From CAYFVR01 sp046541515 (GTDB lineage Bacteria > Desulfobacterota > Desulfobacteria > Desulfobacterales > Desulfococcaceae), in assembly GCA_046541515.1 (NCBI GenBank), contig JBKHDD010000005.1, positions 1-64,000 on the forward strand: a DNA stretch of 64,000 nt. Reading direction: 5' to 3'. Of this stretch, positions 53,923 through 62,512 are shown piece by piece (the stretch's first letter is position 1; every line of letters begins with the position of its first letter). The position numbers and the translations under genes are program-made. The notes beneath the pieces were generated by a model. It did not search any database, was not told where the DNA came from, and saw only the letters and a program-made list of their open reading frames with translations.

Positions 53923-54705
53923 TCAGGCGCCTTCCGGGGCGGGGGCGGCCGGGGCGAAGCGGCGGCGGTCCCGGGGGGACAGGTAGATTTTCAGCGATTC
54001 CTCCAGCACCATGGGAGAAACCCCCTGGTTCATGGCCAGCGCCGACTCCAGAATGATGTTTTTGTTGTCCTGCTCCTGCTCGCTGCGAAGCGCCAGCTTG
54101 TCGGCGATGGGATTGCAGATCAGGTTGGCCAGCAGGGCGCCGTACAGGGTGGTCAGCAAGGCCACCGCCATGGCCGGCCCGATGGAGGCGGGGTCTTCCA
54201 TGTTGGCCAGCATCTGAACCAGTCCGATCAGCGTTCCGATCATCCCGAAGGCCGGGCCCGAGGACCCCATGCCCTTGAAGATTCGCTGGCCCACCGAATG
54301 GCGCTGGACCATCAGCCGGATATCTTTTTCAAGCATGTCCTCGATGAGTCCCTCGTCGAAGCCGTCGGACAGGTATCGCAGGGCCTTGTCCGCGAAGGGA
54401 TCGCTCACCTCCTGGTTTTCCAGGGCGATGAGTCCCTCCTTTTTGGCGATTTTGGCCAGCTCCAACATCCGCTGAATGACCGCCTCGGGCGGATCAATTT
54501 TATACAAAAAGGCTTTCATGGCCACTTTGAGGGAATTGATCACGTCCGACATGGAAAACTTGATGAAGCAGGTGGCCAGCGTGCCGCCCAGCACGATGAG
54601 AATGCCCGGAATATTGATGAACAATAGCAGGCTTCCGCCCAACAAAACGGCGGAGATCACCAGGGCGGCGCCTCCGACCAGTCCGATTACGGTTGCCAGA
54701 TCCAT
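53923..54705 (-). CDS. motA: Flagellar stator protein MotA/PomA family
   Basis: 260 residues with four membrane helices; the N-terminus MDLATVIGLVGG is close to the PomA style, and the last two helices contain MGSSGPAFGMIGTLIGLVQM and MAVALLTTLYGALLANLI. The cytoplasmic loop holds charged residues for FliG contact. PomA-like features hint at sodium coupling, but this cannot be settled from sequence alone. One base separates its start from the stop of the HD-GYP gene upstream. Confidence 0.95.
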   Translation of the reverse strand: MDLATVIGLVGGAALVISAVLLGGSLLLFINIPGILIVLGGTLATCFIKFSMSDVINSLKVAMKAFLYKIDPPEAVIQRMLELAKIAKKEGLIALENQEVSDPFADKALRYLSDGFDEGLIEDMLEKDIRLMVQRHSVGQRIFKGMGSSGPAFGMIGTLIGLVQMLANMEDPASIGPAMAVALLTTLYGALLANLICNPIADKLALRSEQEQDNKNIILESALAMNQGVSPMVLEESLKIYLSPRDRRRFAPAAPAPEGA

Positions 54706-54706
54706 G

Positions 54707-55879
54707 TTATCCCCTTATGGAATCTCTGTAAACAAAGACCCGGTCGGTCACCCCGGCCAGTTCCCGGTTCTTTTTGAGTTTTTCGATGCCGTGGGCGTCC
54801 AGCCGGCTGCCGCCGGGCAACAGAAGGGCCCCGGTGGGACGGCGAACCTCCCGGGCCAGCCGCATGCCCGGCGCCAGCTCCTCCAGCGGAAGCTCCACGT
54901 CCACCCGCCGGGCCTCGGCCGCCTCCAGTTCGCCGGCGTGGGCGATCAGGATATCCGTCAGCGCCGGCTCCAGTTGATAGCCGCGCATCCGCCGGAGTTG
55001 ATCCGGCGTTTCGCCGATCCGGAAGCCGCCGCGATGAAGCAGATTGTCGAACACCGACGCGGCGTTGATGATTCGGGCGCCCAGGGGCGCCGCGTCCCCG
55101 ACCAGTCCGTCGGGAAAGCCGCGGCCGTTGTACTGTTCGTGATGGGACCGCACCAGGTCGGCGGCCGGGGCGAGAAACTCGATCTCCCGCAGCAGAACCT
55201 CCCCAAGCACGGGATGGGAACGGTAGAGCTTGACTTCGTCCCCGGTCATTTCGGTTCGACTTTTGAAAAGGATTTCCTGGGGGAGGCCGATCATGCCAAT
55301 GTCGTGGAGCAGGGCGGCCGTTTCCAGTTCGGGAAGGTCTTCGAATTTCACGCCGGGAAGACGCTCCGCCAGGAGAAGCGAAAGCTCCGCAACGCGGCGG
55401 GAATGGCCGCCCAGGGCATTGTCGAAGGTTTCGATCAGTTGATTGAACATCCGGATGGTCTGGTAATAATTGGCGCGAATCCGCTCGTATCGTCGGGTCA
55501 GCTCGCTTTCCAAGCCCACGATCCGCTCGCCGATTTCCACCCGCGCCTCGAATTCGTCGTGGCGAACCGGCTTGGTGATGAAGTCGTCGATGCCGCCTTC
55601 CAGGCCCCGCACGACGTCCTGGGGGCGGTTCATTCCGCTGACGATGATAAAATAGGTATAGCGGGAGTGGCCCGCCCCGCGAATTCGCTGGCATAGCTCA
55701 ATCCCGCCAATGTCCGGCATCATCCAGTCCGACACCACCATGGGCGGCTTCCGGTCCATCCAGGTCGCCCAAGCTTTTCGTCCGTCGATCACCGGGAGCG
55801 GCTCGTGCCCCATGTGCCGGATGAACATTTCCAGCATTTCCAGATGATCGCGATCATCTTCCGCAACCAAAATCTGCAT
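54707..55879 (-). CDS. Response regulator with HD-GYP c-di-GMP phosphodiesterase domain
   Basis: 390 residues. The receiver (1-118) has the acidic residues EDDR, phosphoacceptor D51 (VVSDWMMPDIGG) and K103. A coiled-coil-like linker leads to HD-GYP (about 145-320): H159, HD at H192-D193 (ALLHDIGMIGLP), HHE at 246-248 and NGRGFP in place of the canonical DGxGYP. The metal-binding residues are kept; Tyr to Phe in GYP is conservative. A C-terminal extension (about 320-390) is unrecognised. It probably breaks down c-di-GMP under phosphorylation control. First gene of the motAB operon, consistent with control of motility. Confidence 0.93.
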   Translation of the reverse strand: MQILVAEDDRDHLEMLEMFIRHMGHEPLPVIDGRKAWATWMDRKPPMVVSDWMMPDIGGIELCQRIRGAGHSRYTYFIIVSGMNRPQDVVRGLEGGIDDFITKPVRHDEFEARVEIGERIVGLESELTRRYERIRANYYQTIRMFNQLIETFDNALGGHSRRVAELSLLLAERLPGVKFEDLPELETAALLHDIGMIGLPQEILFKSRTEMTGDEVKLYRSHPVLGEVLLREIEFLAPAADLVRSHHEQYNGRGFPDGLVGDAAPLGARIINAASVFDNLLHRGGFRIGETPDQLRRMRGYQLEPALTDILIAHAGELEAAEARRVDVELPLEELAPGMRLAREVRRPTGALLLPGGSRLDAHGIEKLKKNRELAGVTDRVFVYRDSIRG

Positions 55880-55976
55880 GACGCGTTTCGTCCAGGGTAG
55901 GGGTGACGTCCGCCGCCTTGCGGTGGCGAACCTTCTTTGGGCGACCGACCATCGGTGGATCTACGGCGGAGGAATT

Positions 55977-55992
55977 TGCAATATCCGTTCCC
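55977..55992 (-). promoter_or_regulatory. Candidate sigma-54 promoter of the HD-GYP-motA-motB operon
   Basis: On the minus strand GGGAACGGATATTGCA aligns with TGGCACG-N4-TTGCA: GG, A, C, G and the whole TTGCA match, with GG-N10-GC spacing. It is 98 bases upstream of the start codon at 55879. Confidence 0.5.
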
Positions 55993-56176
55993 AATCCAAA
56001 ACCCACTTTCCATCCCGGTCCCAAGGCGCTTCATCGGTTTTCAATGCTGTCTTCGTCAAAATGCTGACGGACCGCGTCGAGGAATCGGTCAAAGGGGCGG
56101 TCCTCTATATGCCATCCCGAGAACGAACCCGCCATTTTTTCCCTCGGAAAGGACCCTTTTTTGCCTCTCCGATGTT

Positions 56177-56192
56177 CGGTATGGCTTTTGCA
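56177..56192 (+). promoter_or_regulatory. Candidate sigma-54 promoter of the flgBC-fliE operon
   Basis: CGGTATGGCTTTTGCA aligns with TGGCACG-N4-TTGCA: GG, A, G and TTGCA match, with exact GG-N10-GC spacing. The leader to flgB would be about 270 bases, long but acceptable. Confidence 0.4.
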
Positions 56193-56473
56193 TGTCCCTT
56201 GGCCATTCACTCGGATATCCCCTCCGTCGGCAATCGTCGATGGAGGCCCATGAAAAAAAACCGGCGACGGCGGGATTCTGAAAACCGAGCGGCAACTCGG
56301 GTTCCGATGGGAATGGTTTCGGACATCCCTCGGACGGGCATCGGTTGGAGGTCCGCGGCAGGATAGAATACGCCGGCCTGCCGGGAAAATGGAGACCGAA
56401 TGCGCGGGAATAGACGAAATGGTCCATCGATGGAATCCGCAATCTTCCTCCCACGATTGCGCGGGAGAACCCC

Positions 56474-56881
56474 ATGAACGGCGCCGATCCGGCCACCGCG
56501 CCCCTTCGGTTGCTGGAACGGACCATGGATCTCCGGTCCCGCCAGCACGAACGGATCGCCATCAATCTGGCCAACCGGGACACCCCCGGATTCCGCGCCT
56601 TCGAAGTGGATCTGGCCGCCGCGCTTTCCACCGAAGCCGAATCCGCAGCCTCCCTGGAGCGGACCCATCCGTCCCACCGGTCCGGCGTCGGGGAAATGGC
56701 GCCGGACCGGACGCCGCTGCGCCCGGTGGAGCGAAACCCGGCATCTGCCCGGGGTGACGGAAACACCGTGGACCTGGACCGGGAGATGGCCCGCCTGTCC
56801 GAAAACGCATTGATGTACACCGCCGCCGCCCGGGTGTTGGCCGACGAGTACGCCCGCATCCGGGACGCCATCGAGGAGTGA
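56474..56881 (+). CDS. flgB: Flagellar basal-body rod protein FlgB
   Basis: 135 residues from the ATG at 56474. The N-terminal rod signature reads RQHERIAINLANRDTPGFRA, and the C-terminal helix ends ENALMYTAAARVLADEYARI. FlgB is a proximal rod subunit exported by the flagellar type III system. It opens the operon flgB-flgC-fliE-fliF-fliG-fliH-fliI-fliJ-fliK; the next start is 4 bases after its stop. Confidence 0.93.
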   Translation: MNGADPATAPLRLLERTMDLRSRQHERIAINLANRDTPGFRAFEVDLAAALSTEAESAASLERTHPSHRSGVGEMAPDRTPLRPVERNPASARGDGNTVDLDREMARLSENALMYTAAARVLADEYARIRDAIEE

Positions 56882-56885
56882 CGCC

Positions 56886-57311
56886 ATGAGCTTTTTGCAG
56901 GCCCTTCGCGCCAGCGCCGCCGGCTTGACCGCGCAGCGGACGCGCATGAACCTGATTTCCCAAAATTTGGCCAACATCGAAACCACCCGAACCGAAACGG
57001 GCGAGCCCTATCGGCGAAAAGACGTGGTGTTCGCCGCCGGACAAGCCCCGGGGACCTTCGCGGCGGAACTGTCGGCGCAGGCCCCCGCCGTTCGGGTGGC
57101 CGAGGTGATGGAGGACCCGCGCCCCTTCCCCGCCCGGTACGAACCCGGCCATCCGGACGCCGACGCCGCCGGGTATGTCCAGTTGCCCAACGTGGAGCTG
57201 GTGGAGGAAATGGCGAACCTGGTTTCGGCCGTCCGCTCCTACGAAGCCAACGTCGCCGCGGCCACCGCCAGCCGGCGCATGGCCGCCACCGCGCTGGACA
57301 TTGGACGCTGA
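56886..57311 (+). CDS. flgC: Flagellar basal-body rod protein FlgC
   Basis: 141 residues. The N-terminus ALRASAAGLTAQRTRMNLIS followed by QNLANIETT is the rod/hook-family signature, and the C-terminus LPNVELVEEMANLVSAVRSY with EANVAAATASRRM is typical of FlgC. It forms the proximal rod with FlgB. The fliE start codon follows 1 base after its stop. Confidence 0.95.
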   Translation: MSFLQALRASAAGLTAQRTRMNLISQNLANIETTRTETGEPYRRKDVVFAAGQAPGTFAAELSAQAPAVRVAEVMEDPRPFPARYEPGHPDADAAGYVQLPNVELVEEMANLVSAVRSYEANVAAATASRRMAATALDIGR

Positions 57312-57312
57312 C

Positions 57313-57606
57313 ATGGCGCCGCCTCCGCTCCAACCGGTTTCGCCGGAGGTTTTCCGCATTCCGGAATCCCGCCCCGCGGAACGGGCCGGTGGATTCGGGA
57401 ATGTCCTTTCCGACGCCCTGAATTCCGTCGGCGCCCTGCATCGGGAAAAGGACGCCGCCATCCGCGAGCTGGCGGCGGGCGAGGCCCCGGACGTCCACTC
57501 CACCATGATCGCCATCCAGCGGGCCGACCTCTCCTTCCGGTTCCTCATGCAGGTGCGGAACAAGGCGGTGGCGGCCTACCAAGAGATCATGCGGATGAAC
57601 ATCTGA
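57313..57606 (+). CDS. fliE: Flagellar hook-basal body protein FliE
   Basis: 97 residues from the ATG at 57313, 1 base after flgC. The C-terminal half carries the FliE signature, VHSTMIAIQRADLSFRFLMQ then VRNKAVAAYQEIMRMNI. FliE links the MS ring to the rod. The N-terminus is Pro-rich and variable, as usual. The frame extends further upstream but inside flgC. Confidence 0.94.
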   Translation: MAPPPLQPVSPEVFRIPESRPAERAGGFGNVLSDALNSVGALHREKDAAIRELAAGEAPDVHSTMIAIQRADLSFRFLMQVRNKAVAAYQEIMRMNI

Positions 57607-57622
57607 CCGTTCCGGAACGCCC

Positions 57623-59236
57623 ATGGCTTTTCAAAATCCGTTTCCACCGTTGTATGGCGTCCTGTCGGGGCTCGGCACGGGCCGAAAGATCGCCTTCGGC
57701 CTGCTGGCCGGCGGCGTCCTGGCCGCGCTGATCGCCCTGATTTTCTGGACCGGCCGCCCCGATTTTCGGCCTTTGTACACCGGCCTTTCCCCGGAAGACG
57801 CCGGGGCGGTGCTGGAACAATTGCGCGCCGAAAACATTCCCTATCGCATCGGGGAGGGCGGGACCATCCGGGTGCCGGCCGACCGCGTCTTCGAACTGAC
57901 CATGACGCTGGCGGCCCGGGGGCTGCCCGCCGGGGGCGGCGTTGGCTTCGAAATTTTCGACGACGCCCGTCTGGGCATGACCGAGTTTGAACAAAACGTC
58001 CATTTTCAACGGGCCCTTCAGGGCGAGCTGGGCCGCACCATCCGCCGCTTCGACGAAGTGGAAGATTGCCGGGTCCATATCGCCATGGCCTCCCGCTCCC
58101 TGTTTCTGGAGCAGGAGGAGCCGGCCACGGCCTCGGTGATCGTGCGCACCGTTCCGGGACGGCGATTGTCGAAGAGCCAGGTGCGGAGCATCGTGCACCT
58201 TCTGGCCACCAGCGTCCAGGGGCTTTCTCCCGAAGGCGTCACCGTGGTGGACGCCGACGGGACGTTGCTGTCGGGGCCGGAGAGCGTCGGCGGCGGCGAG
58301 GGGGAAGACGGCCGCTTGAGTCTCCAGCGGCGGATGGAGAATTCCTTGGAGCTTCGGGTGCGGACCTTGCTGGACGAGGTCCTGGGGCCGAACCGTTCCA
58401 TCGTGCGGGTTTCCGCGGAGCTGGACTTTACCCGGCAGGAAACCACCGAAGAACGGTTCGATCCGGAAACCGTGCCCCGCAGCCGCCAAGTCTCGCGCAC
58501 CGGCGGCACCGGCCCGGCCGGTCTGGCCGCCGGGGTGCCCGGCGTGTTGTCCAACATGACCGACACCGCCGCCGAGGAGGCCGCCGAGACGGGACCGTCG
58601 GCCTTTACCCGGGAAGAGGAAACCATCAATTACGAGGTGGGCCGGACGACCCGGCGCACCGTGGCGCCGGTGGGCCGCATTCGGCGGCTGTCCGTGGCCG
58701 TGGCGGTGGACGGGACCTGGCAGGCGGCGGAGGCCCCCCCCGAGGCTCCCCCCGAGGCCCCCGAAGACGCCCCGCCGCCGGAGCCGGTCTACGTGGCCCG
58801 GAGCGCCGACGAACTCGAAACCTTGACCCGGCTGGTGGAGCGGGCGGTGAATTTTGATCCCGAGCGGGGCGACCGGGTGGAGGTTGCCAACCTTCCCTTC
58901 GCCCCCGCGGCCCCGGCCATCGCCGACGAGACGCCCGACCCGGGCTGGCCCTTGGCGATTCGACCCTTTCTTCCGTTGCTGAAATACCTGGCCGCCGGAT
59001 TCCTTGTGCTGCTCTTGTTCTTCGTGGTGGTCCGTCCCCTGGTGAAATGGGTCACCGGCGCCCCGCCGGTGGACGCCCGGCTGCTGAAGCAGCTCCCCAT
59101 GACCGTCAACGAGTTGGAGCGTCGGGTGGACCCGGCCGGGCTTCCCGCGCCCGCCGGGACCGATCTCAATCGGGCCGTTTCCGGGGATCGCGAACAGGCC
59201 CTGCGGCTGATCCGGCGATGGATGGCGGAGGAATAG
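57623..59236 (+). CDS. fliF: Flagellar MS-ring protein FliF
   Basis: 537 residues. Membrane helix 1 (about 23-45) precedes FRPLYTGLSPEDAG and the ring-building motifs; YscJ/FliF domain features include EQNVHFQRALQGELGRTIRR and VIVRTVPGRRLSKSQV. A Pro/Glu/Ala-rich segment (about 372-395; APPEAPPEAPEDAP) lies in the periplasmic part. Helix 2 (about 453-473) leads to the cytoplasmic tail that binds FliG, ending RLIRRWMAEE. The fliG start follows 1 base after the stop. Confidence 0.95.
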   Translation: MAFQNPFPPLYGVLSGLGTGRKIAFGLLAGGVLAALIALIFWTGRPDFRPLYTGLSPEDAGAVLEQLRAENIPYRIGEGGTIRVPADRVFELTMTLAARGLPAGGGVGFEIFDDARLGMTEFEQNVHFQRALQGELGRTIRRFDEVEDCRVHIAMASRSLFLEQEEPATASVIVRTVPGRRLSKSQVRSIVHLLATSVQGLSPEGVTVVDADGTLLSGPESVGGGEGEDGRLSLQRRMENSLELRVRTLLDEVLGPNRSIVRVSAELDFTRQETTEERFDPETVPRSRQVSRTGGTGPAGLAAGVPGVLSNMTDTAAEEAAETGPSAFTREEETINYEVGRTTRRTVAPVGRIRRLSVAVAVDGTWQAAEAPPEAPPEAPEDAPPPEPVYVARSADELETLTRLVERAVNFDPERGDRVEVANLPFAPAAPAIADETPDPGWPLAIRPFLPLLKYLAAGFLVLLLFFVVVRPLVKWVTGAPPVDARLLKQLPMTVNELERRVDPAGLPAPAGTDLNRAVSGDREQALRLIRRWMAEE

Positions 59237-59237
59237 C

Positions 59238-60224
59238 ATGAACGCGTCGACGGTGAGCGGCCCGCTCAAGGCGGCGGTGCTGTTGCGGAATCTCGATCCG
59301 GTCACGGCCCGGGATCTGACCGAGGGGCTGACCGATTTGGAGCGGCGGATTCTGGAGGCGAAGGCGGCCGAAGCGGATCGGCTTTCGCCGGAATTGGCCC
59401 GATCGGTGTTGGAGGAGTTTTATTCGCTGATGGGAATCGAGACGGAATCGACTTCGGGAGGATCCCATGGCTTCGCCGGCGGGGAATCGTTCGCCGGGGG
59501 CGGTTCCTTTGGGTCGAACCGGTCGATGGGAGGCGGACTGGCGAGGCTCCAGGCCAAGGATCCGGAGGAACTGGCGTCCCTGATCCGGGAAGAACATCCC
59601 CAGACCGTGGCCATCGTTTTGGCCCAGCTTCCGCCGCAAAAGGCCGGGGCGGTGCTGGAATCGCTCCCGGAGGAGACCCGGACCGAAGTGGCGGTGCGGA
59701 TCGCCACCTCCGGAAAGTACGCGGGCGAGATGGTGGAGGAGATGGAAACGGTCTTCGAGGAGATTCTCCGCCAGAAGGAGACCGCACCCTCCGGCGACCC
59801 CGGCGGGGCCGAGCGGCTGGCGGAAATCCTCAATCAGCTCGACAAGGCCGCCGTGCGGTCGGTCATGGGCGAAATCGAGCGCATGGACGAGGTGTTGGCC
59901 GCCCGGATCAAACAGATGATGTTCGTCTTCGACGACGTGGTGCTGGTGGACGACCGGGGATTCCAGGATGTGCTTCGGCGGGTGGAAACCCGGGACCTGG
60001 CCGTGGCGCTCAAGGCCGCGTCCGAGGAAATCCGGGACAAGGTCTTCCGCAATTTGTCGGCCCGGGCCGGCGACATGCTCCGGGAGGAAATGGACAACCT
60101 GGGGCCCGTCCGGATGAAGGACGTGGAAGCGGCCCAGCAGCTCATTTTGGGCCAAATTCAGGAGATGGAAGCCCAGGGCAACCTGGTGATCCGACGCGGC
60201 GGCGGCGATGAATACGTCGAGTGA
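59238..60224 (+). CDS. fliG: Flagellar motor switch protein FliG
   Basis: 328 residues, close to the 331 of E. coli. Three domains are seen: N-terminal (LKAAVLLRNLDPVTARDLTE), middle with the EHPQ motif (REEHPQTVAIVLAQLPPQKA), and C-terminal torque domain (ALKAASEEIRDKVFRNLSAR with charged residues, DNLGPVRMKDVEAAQQLI). A Gly/Ser-rich linker of about 30 residues (about 73-100) between the first two is longer than usual. FliG converts stator force into rotation. It overlaps fliH by 17 bases. Confidence 0.95.
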   Translation: MNASTVSGPLKAAVLLRNLDPVTARDLTEGLTDLERRILEAKAAEADRLSPELARSVLEEFYSLMGIETESTSGGSHGFAGGESFAGGGSFGSNRSMGGGLARLQAKDPEELASLIREEHPQTVAIVLAQLPPQKAGAVLESLPEETRTEVAVRIATSGKYAGEMVEEMETVFEEILRQKETAPSGDPGGAERLAEILNQLDKAAVRSVMGEIERMDEVLAARIKQMMFVFDDVVLVDDRGFQDVLRRVETRDLAVALKAASEEIRDKVFRNLSARAGDMLREEMDNLGPVRMKDVEAAQQLILGQIQEMEAQGNLVIRRGGGDEYVE

Positions 60225-60942
60225 CGACTTCCGGCCCGGCTTCTCCCCCGATTCGTCGGGGGAATCCGAGGAATCGGCGACGCCCCGTCCCTTTCGGTTT
60301 CCGGATTTGGAACGGGTTTCCATTCCCGTTTCGCTTCCGGAGGACGGGTTTTCCCCCCTCCGGTTCGCCTCGGGTCGGGAACTTCGGCCGGGGACGCCCG
60401 GACCCGAGGAAGTCCGGCGGCGCGAGGCGGAACGGGAAGTCGCCGCGGCCCGGGCCGAAGCCGAGGCCCTCCGCGCGGAGGCCCGGGAACAGGGGTTCGC
60501 CGAGGGCCGGGAAGCGGCCGAGGCCGGGGCGGCCGAGTTGCTTGGGCAGTTAAACGAGGCCTTGAACGAACTTCACGCCCGACGGGAAGCCCTCCTTCGG
60601 CAGGCGGAGCGGGGCGCGGTGGCCCTTGCCCTGACCATCGCCCGGCGCGTGGTGGCGCGGGAAGTTTCGGCGGACCCGGAACTGGTCCGGGGCGTCGTCG
60701 CGGAAACCTTGGGCGAAATGGATCATTCCGATCAATTGACGATCCGGGTTCATCCCGACGCGGTGACCGTTCTGAACCCGGAGCAAATCGCCGCCCGGGC
60801 CGGGCTGGAATCGGTGGCCGTTCTTCCCGACGCCGCGGTCTCTCCCGGCGGATGCCGGCTGGAGACCGGGCTGGGCGAGCTGGACGCCCGAATGGAAACC
60901 CGGCTGGCGGAAATCGCCAAGGCCCTGGAGGCCCGATTGTGA
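60208..60942 (+). CDS. fliH: Flagellar assembly protein FliH
   Basis: 244 residues. The first ~75 are Pro/Ser/Phe-rich and unstructured. A long Ala/Glu/Arg-rich coiled coil follows (about 75-140), and the C-terminal domain reads ALALTIARRVVAREVSADPE and ends LGELDARMETRLAEIAKALE, as in FliH/YscL. FliH binds and restrains the FliI ATPase at the export gate. Identified by these features and its place between fliG and fliI. Confidence 0.9.
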   Translation: MNTSSDDFRPGFSPDSSGESEESATPRPFRFPDLERVSIPVSLPEDGFSPLRFASGRELRPGTPGPEEVRRREAEREVAAARAEAEALRAEAREQGFAEGREAAEAGAAELLGQLNEALNELHARREALLRQAERGAVALALTIARRVVAREVSADPELVRGVVAETLGEMDHSDQLTIRVHPDAVTVLNPEQIAARAGLESVAVLPDAAVSPGGCRLETGLGELDARMETRLAEIAKALEARL

Positions 60943-60952
60943 GGGAACGGCG

Positions 60953-62254
60953 TTGAGCGACCTGGACCTCTCCCGTTTTCACGACGCGGTGATGGAACGC
61001 CCTCCCATTCGGCCTGCGGGGCGCGTCATGCGCGTGGCGGGCCTCACCGTGGAGGCCAGCGGCCCGCCGGTTCCGGTGGGCGGCCTTTGCCGCCTGGAGC
61101 CGGGCATCCGTGCCGAGGCGGTGGGCTTCCGGGAAGGCCGCCTGTTGCTCATGCCCCTGGAGCCGCTCCAGGGCGTCTACCCCGGCGGACGGGTGTTCGC
61201 GGAGGAAGCGCAGGCGGGCGTCCCCGTGGGCGAGGGCCTGCTGGGGCGCGTGCTGGACGGGCTGGGCGCGCCCACCGACGACCGGGGACCGATCCGAACC
61301 GAGGGCCGCTATCCTCTGTACGCCGACGCGGTCAACCCGTTGCTCCGCCGCCGCATTCGGGAACCGCTGGAAACCGGCGTCCGGGCCATCGACGCGCTAA
61401 CGACCCTGGGCCGGGGCCAACGAATGGGCATCTTCGCCGGTTCCGGCGTGGGCAAAAGCGCGCTGCTGGGGATGATCGCCCGCAACTGCGCCGCCGACGT
61501 CAACGTGGTGGCGCTCATCGGCGAGCGGGGCCGGGAGCTGAACGATTTTCTGGAGCGGGACCTGGGGCCGGAAGGGATGGCCCGGTCGGTGGTGGTGGTG
61601 GCCACCTCGGATCAACCGGCGCTTATCCGGATGCGGGCCGCCTGGACCGCCGCGGCGGTGGCCGAATATTTCCGGGACCGGGGCCGGCAGGTGTTGCTGA
61701 TGATGGATTCGCTCACCCGGTTCGCCATGGCCGGGCGGGAGGTGGGGCTGGCCGCCGGAGAACCGCCCACCAGCAAGGGCTACACGCCGTCCATCTTCGC
61801 CGCCCTGCCCCGGCTGCTGGAGCGGGCCGGCAACGGCGCGGGGCCTGGGGGAATCACCGGGCTGTACACCGTGCTGGTGGAGGGAGACGATCCCAACGAA
61901 CCCATCGCCGACGCGGCCCGGGGCATTCTGGACGGCCATCTCTGGCTGACCCGGGAACTGGCGGCCCGGAATCACTATCCCGCCATCGACGTGCTGGAAA
62001 GCGTCAGCCGGACCATGCCCGACACGGCGACCCCGGAACACCGGGCCCTGGCGGGCCGCCTGCGTTCCACCCTGGCGGTCTACCGCCGCGCCGAAGATCT
62101 GATCGCCGTGGGCGCCTACAGCAAGGGCGGGAGCCGGGAAATCGACGAGGCCATTCGAAGAATCGACCGGATCAACGCCTTCCTTCGCCAGGACATGGCC
62201 GAATCGTCTTCGTTGGCGGATACGATGAAGGCGCTGGAGGCCATTTTCGTCTAA
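60953..62254 (+). CDS. fliI: Flagellar export ATPase FliI
   Basis: 433 residues from a TTG at 60953, chosen because GAGGG lies 8 bases upstream and it gives the usual N-terminus; the next ATG would be 13 codons on. Walker A GIFAGSGVGKSALLGM, the family motif DSLTRFAMAGREVGLAAGEP and PPTSKGYTPSIFAALPRLLE identify the type III export ATPase. It energises substrate unfolding and export with FliH and FliJ. A 258-base gap with a repeat element separates it from fliJ. Confidence 0.95.
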   Translation: MSDLDLSRFHDAVMERPPIRPAGRVMRVAGLTVEASGPPVPVGGLCRLEPGIRAEAVGFREGRLLLMPLEPLQGVYPGGRVFAEEAQAGVPVGEGLLGRVLDGLGAPTDDRGPIRTEGRYPLYADAVNPLLRRRIREPLETGVRAIDALTTLGRGQRMGIFAGSGVGKSALLGMIARNCAADVNVVALIGERGRELNDFLERDLGPEGMARSVVVVATSDQPALIRMRAAWTAAAVAEYFRDRGRQVLLMMDSLTRFAMAGREVGLAAGEPPTSKGYTPSIFAALPRLLERAGNGAGPGGITGLYTVLVEGDDPNEPIADAARGILDGHLWLTRELAARNHYPAIDVLESVSRTMPDTATPEHRALAGRLRSTLAVYRRAEDLIAVGAYSKGGSREIDEAIRRIDRINAFLRQDMAESSSLADTMKALEAIFV

Positions 62255-62358
62255 GGCCATTCGCGGGAAAATTTATACTCCCAGAAAGACGAGCGCCCCG
62301 CTTCGAGCCCAAATGGGCGAATGCGATTCGCCCGCGATTTTGGATTAAATTGAACGGG
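62255..62358. repeat. Dispersed inverted-repeat element, copy F, inside the flagellar operon
   Basis: The outer arms GGCCATTCGCGGGAAAATTT (62255) and, in reverse complement, CCCGTTCAATTTAATCC (ending 62358) follow the family pattern. The core GGGCGAATGCGATTCGCCC (62316-62334) is a perfect 8-bp stem with GCG triloop. It lies between fliI and fliJ, which elsewhere are usually adjacent, so it is an insertion into the operon. The remaining bases to 62512 hold nothing else I can name. Confidence 0.65.
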
Positions 62359-62512
62359 ATTGGGTGCAAGGCGATTGGCGGAAGGAAATCAAACCGTTCG
62401 GAGTTTCGCCTTCAGGCGGCTCCGCGTCGAGGCGTTCCGCATTTCCGGAGCGTCCGTTCCGTCCAACGCCGGTACGCCAAGCTCGACAGTGCAAGATTAA
62501 AAAAGGAATTTC

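Larger units (their letters stand above)
55880..56473. other. Divergent control region between motility operons
   Basis: 594 bases without a supported gene. It contains a minus-strand sigma-54-type site (55977-55992) for the HD-GYP-motAB operon and a plus-strand one (56177-56192) for the flagellar basal-body operon. The space between them could hold activator sites, but no clear dyad was found. Confidence 0.55.
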
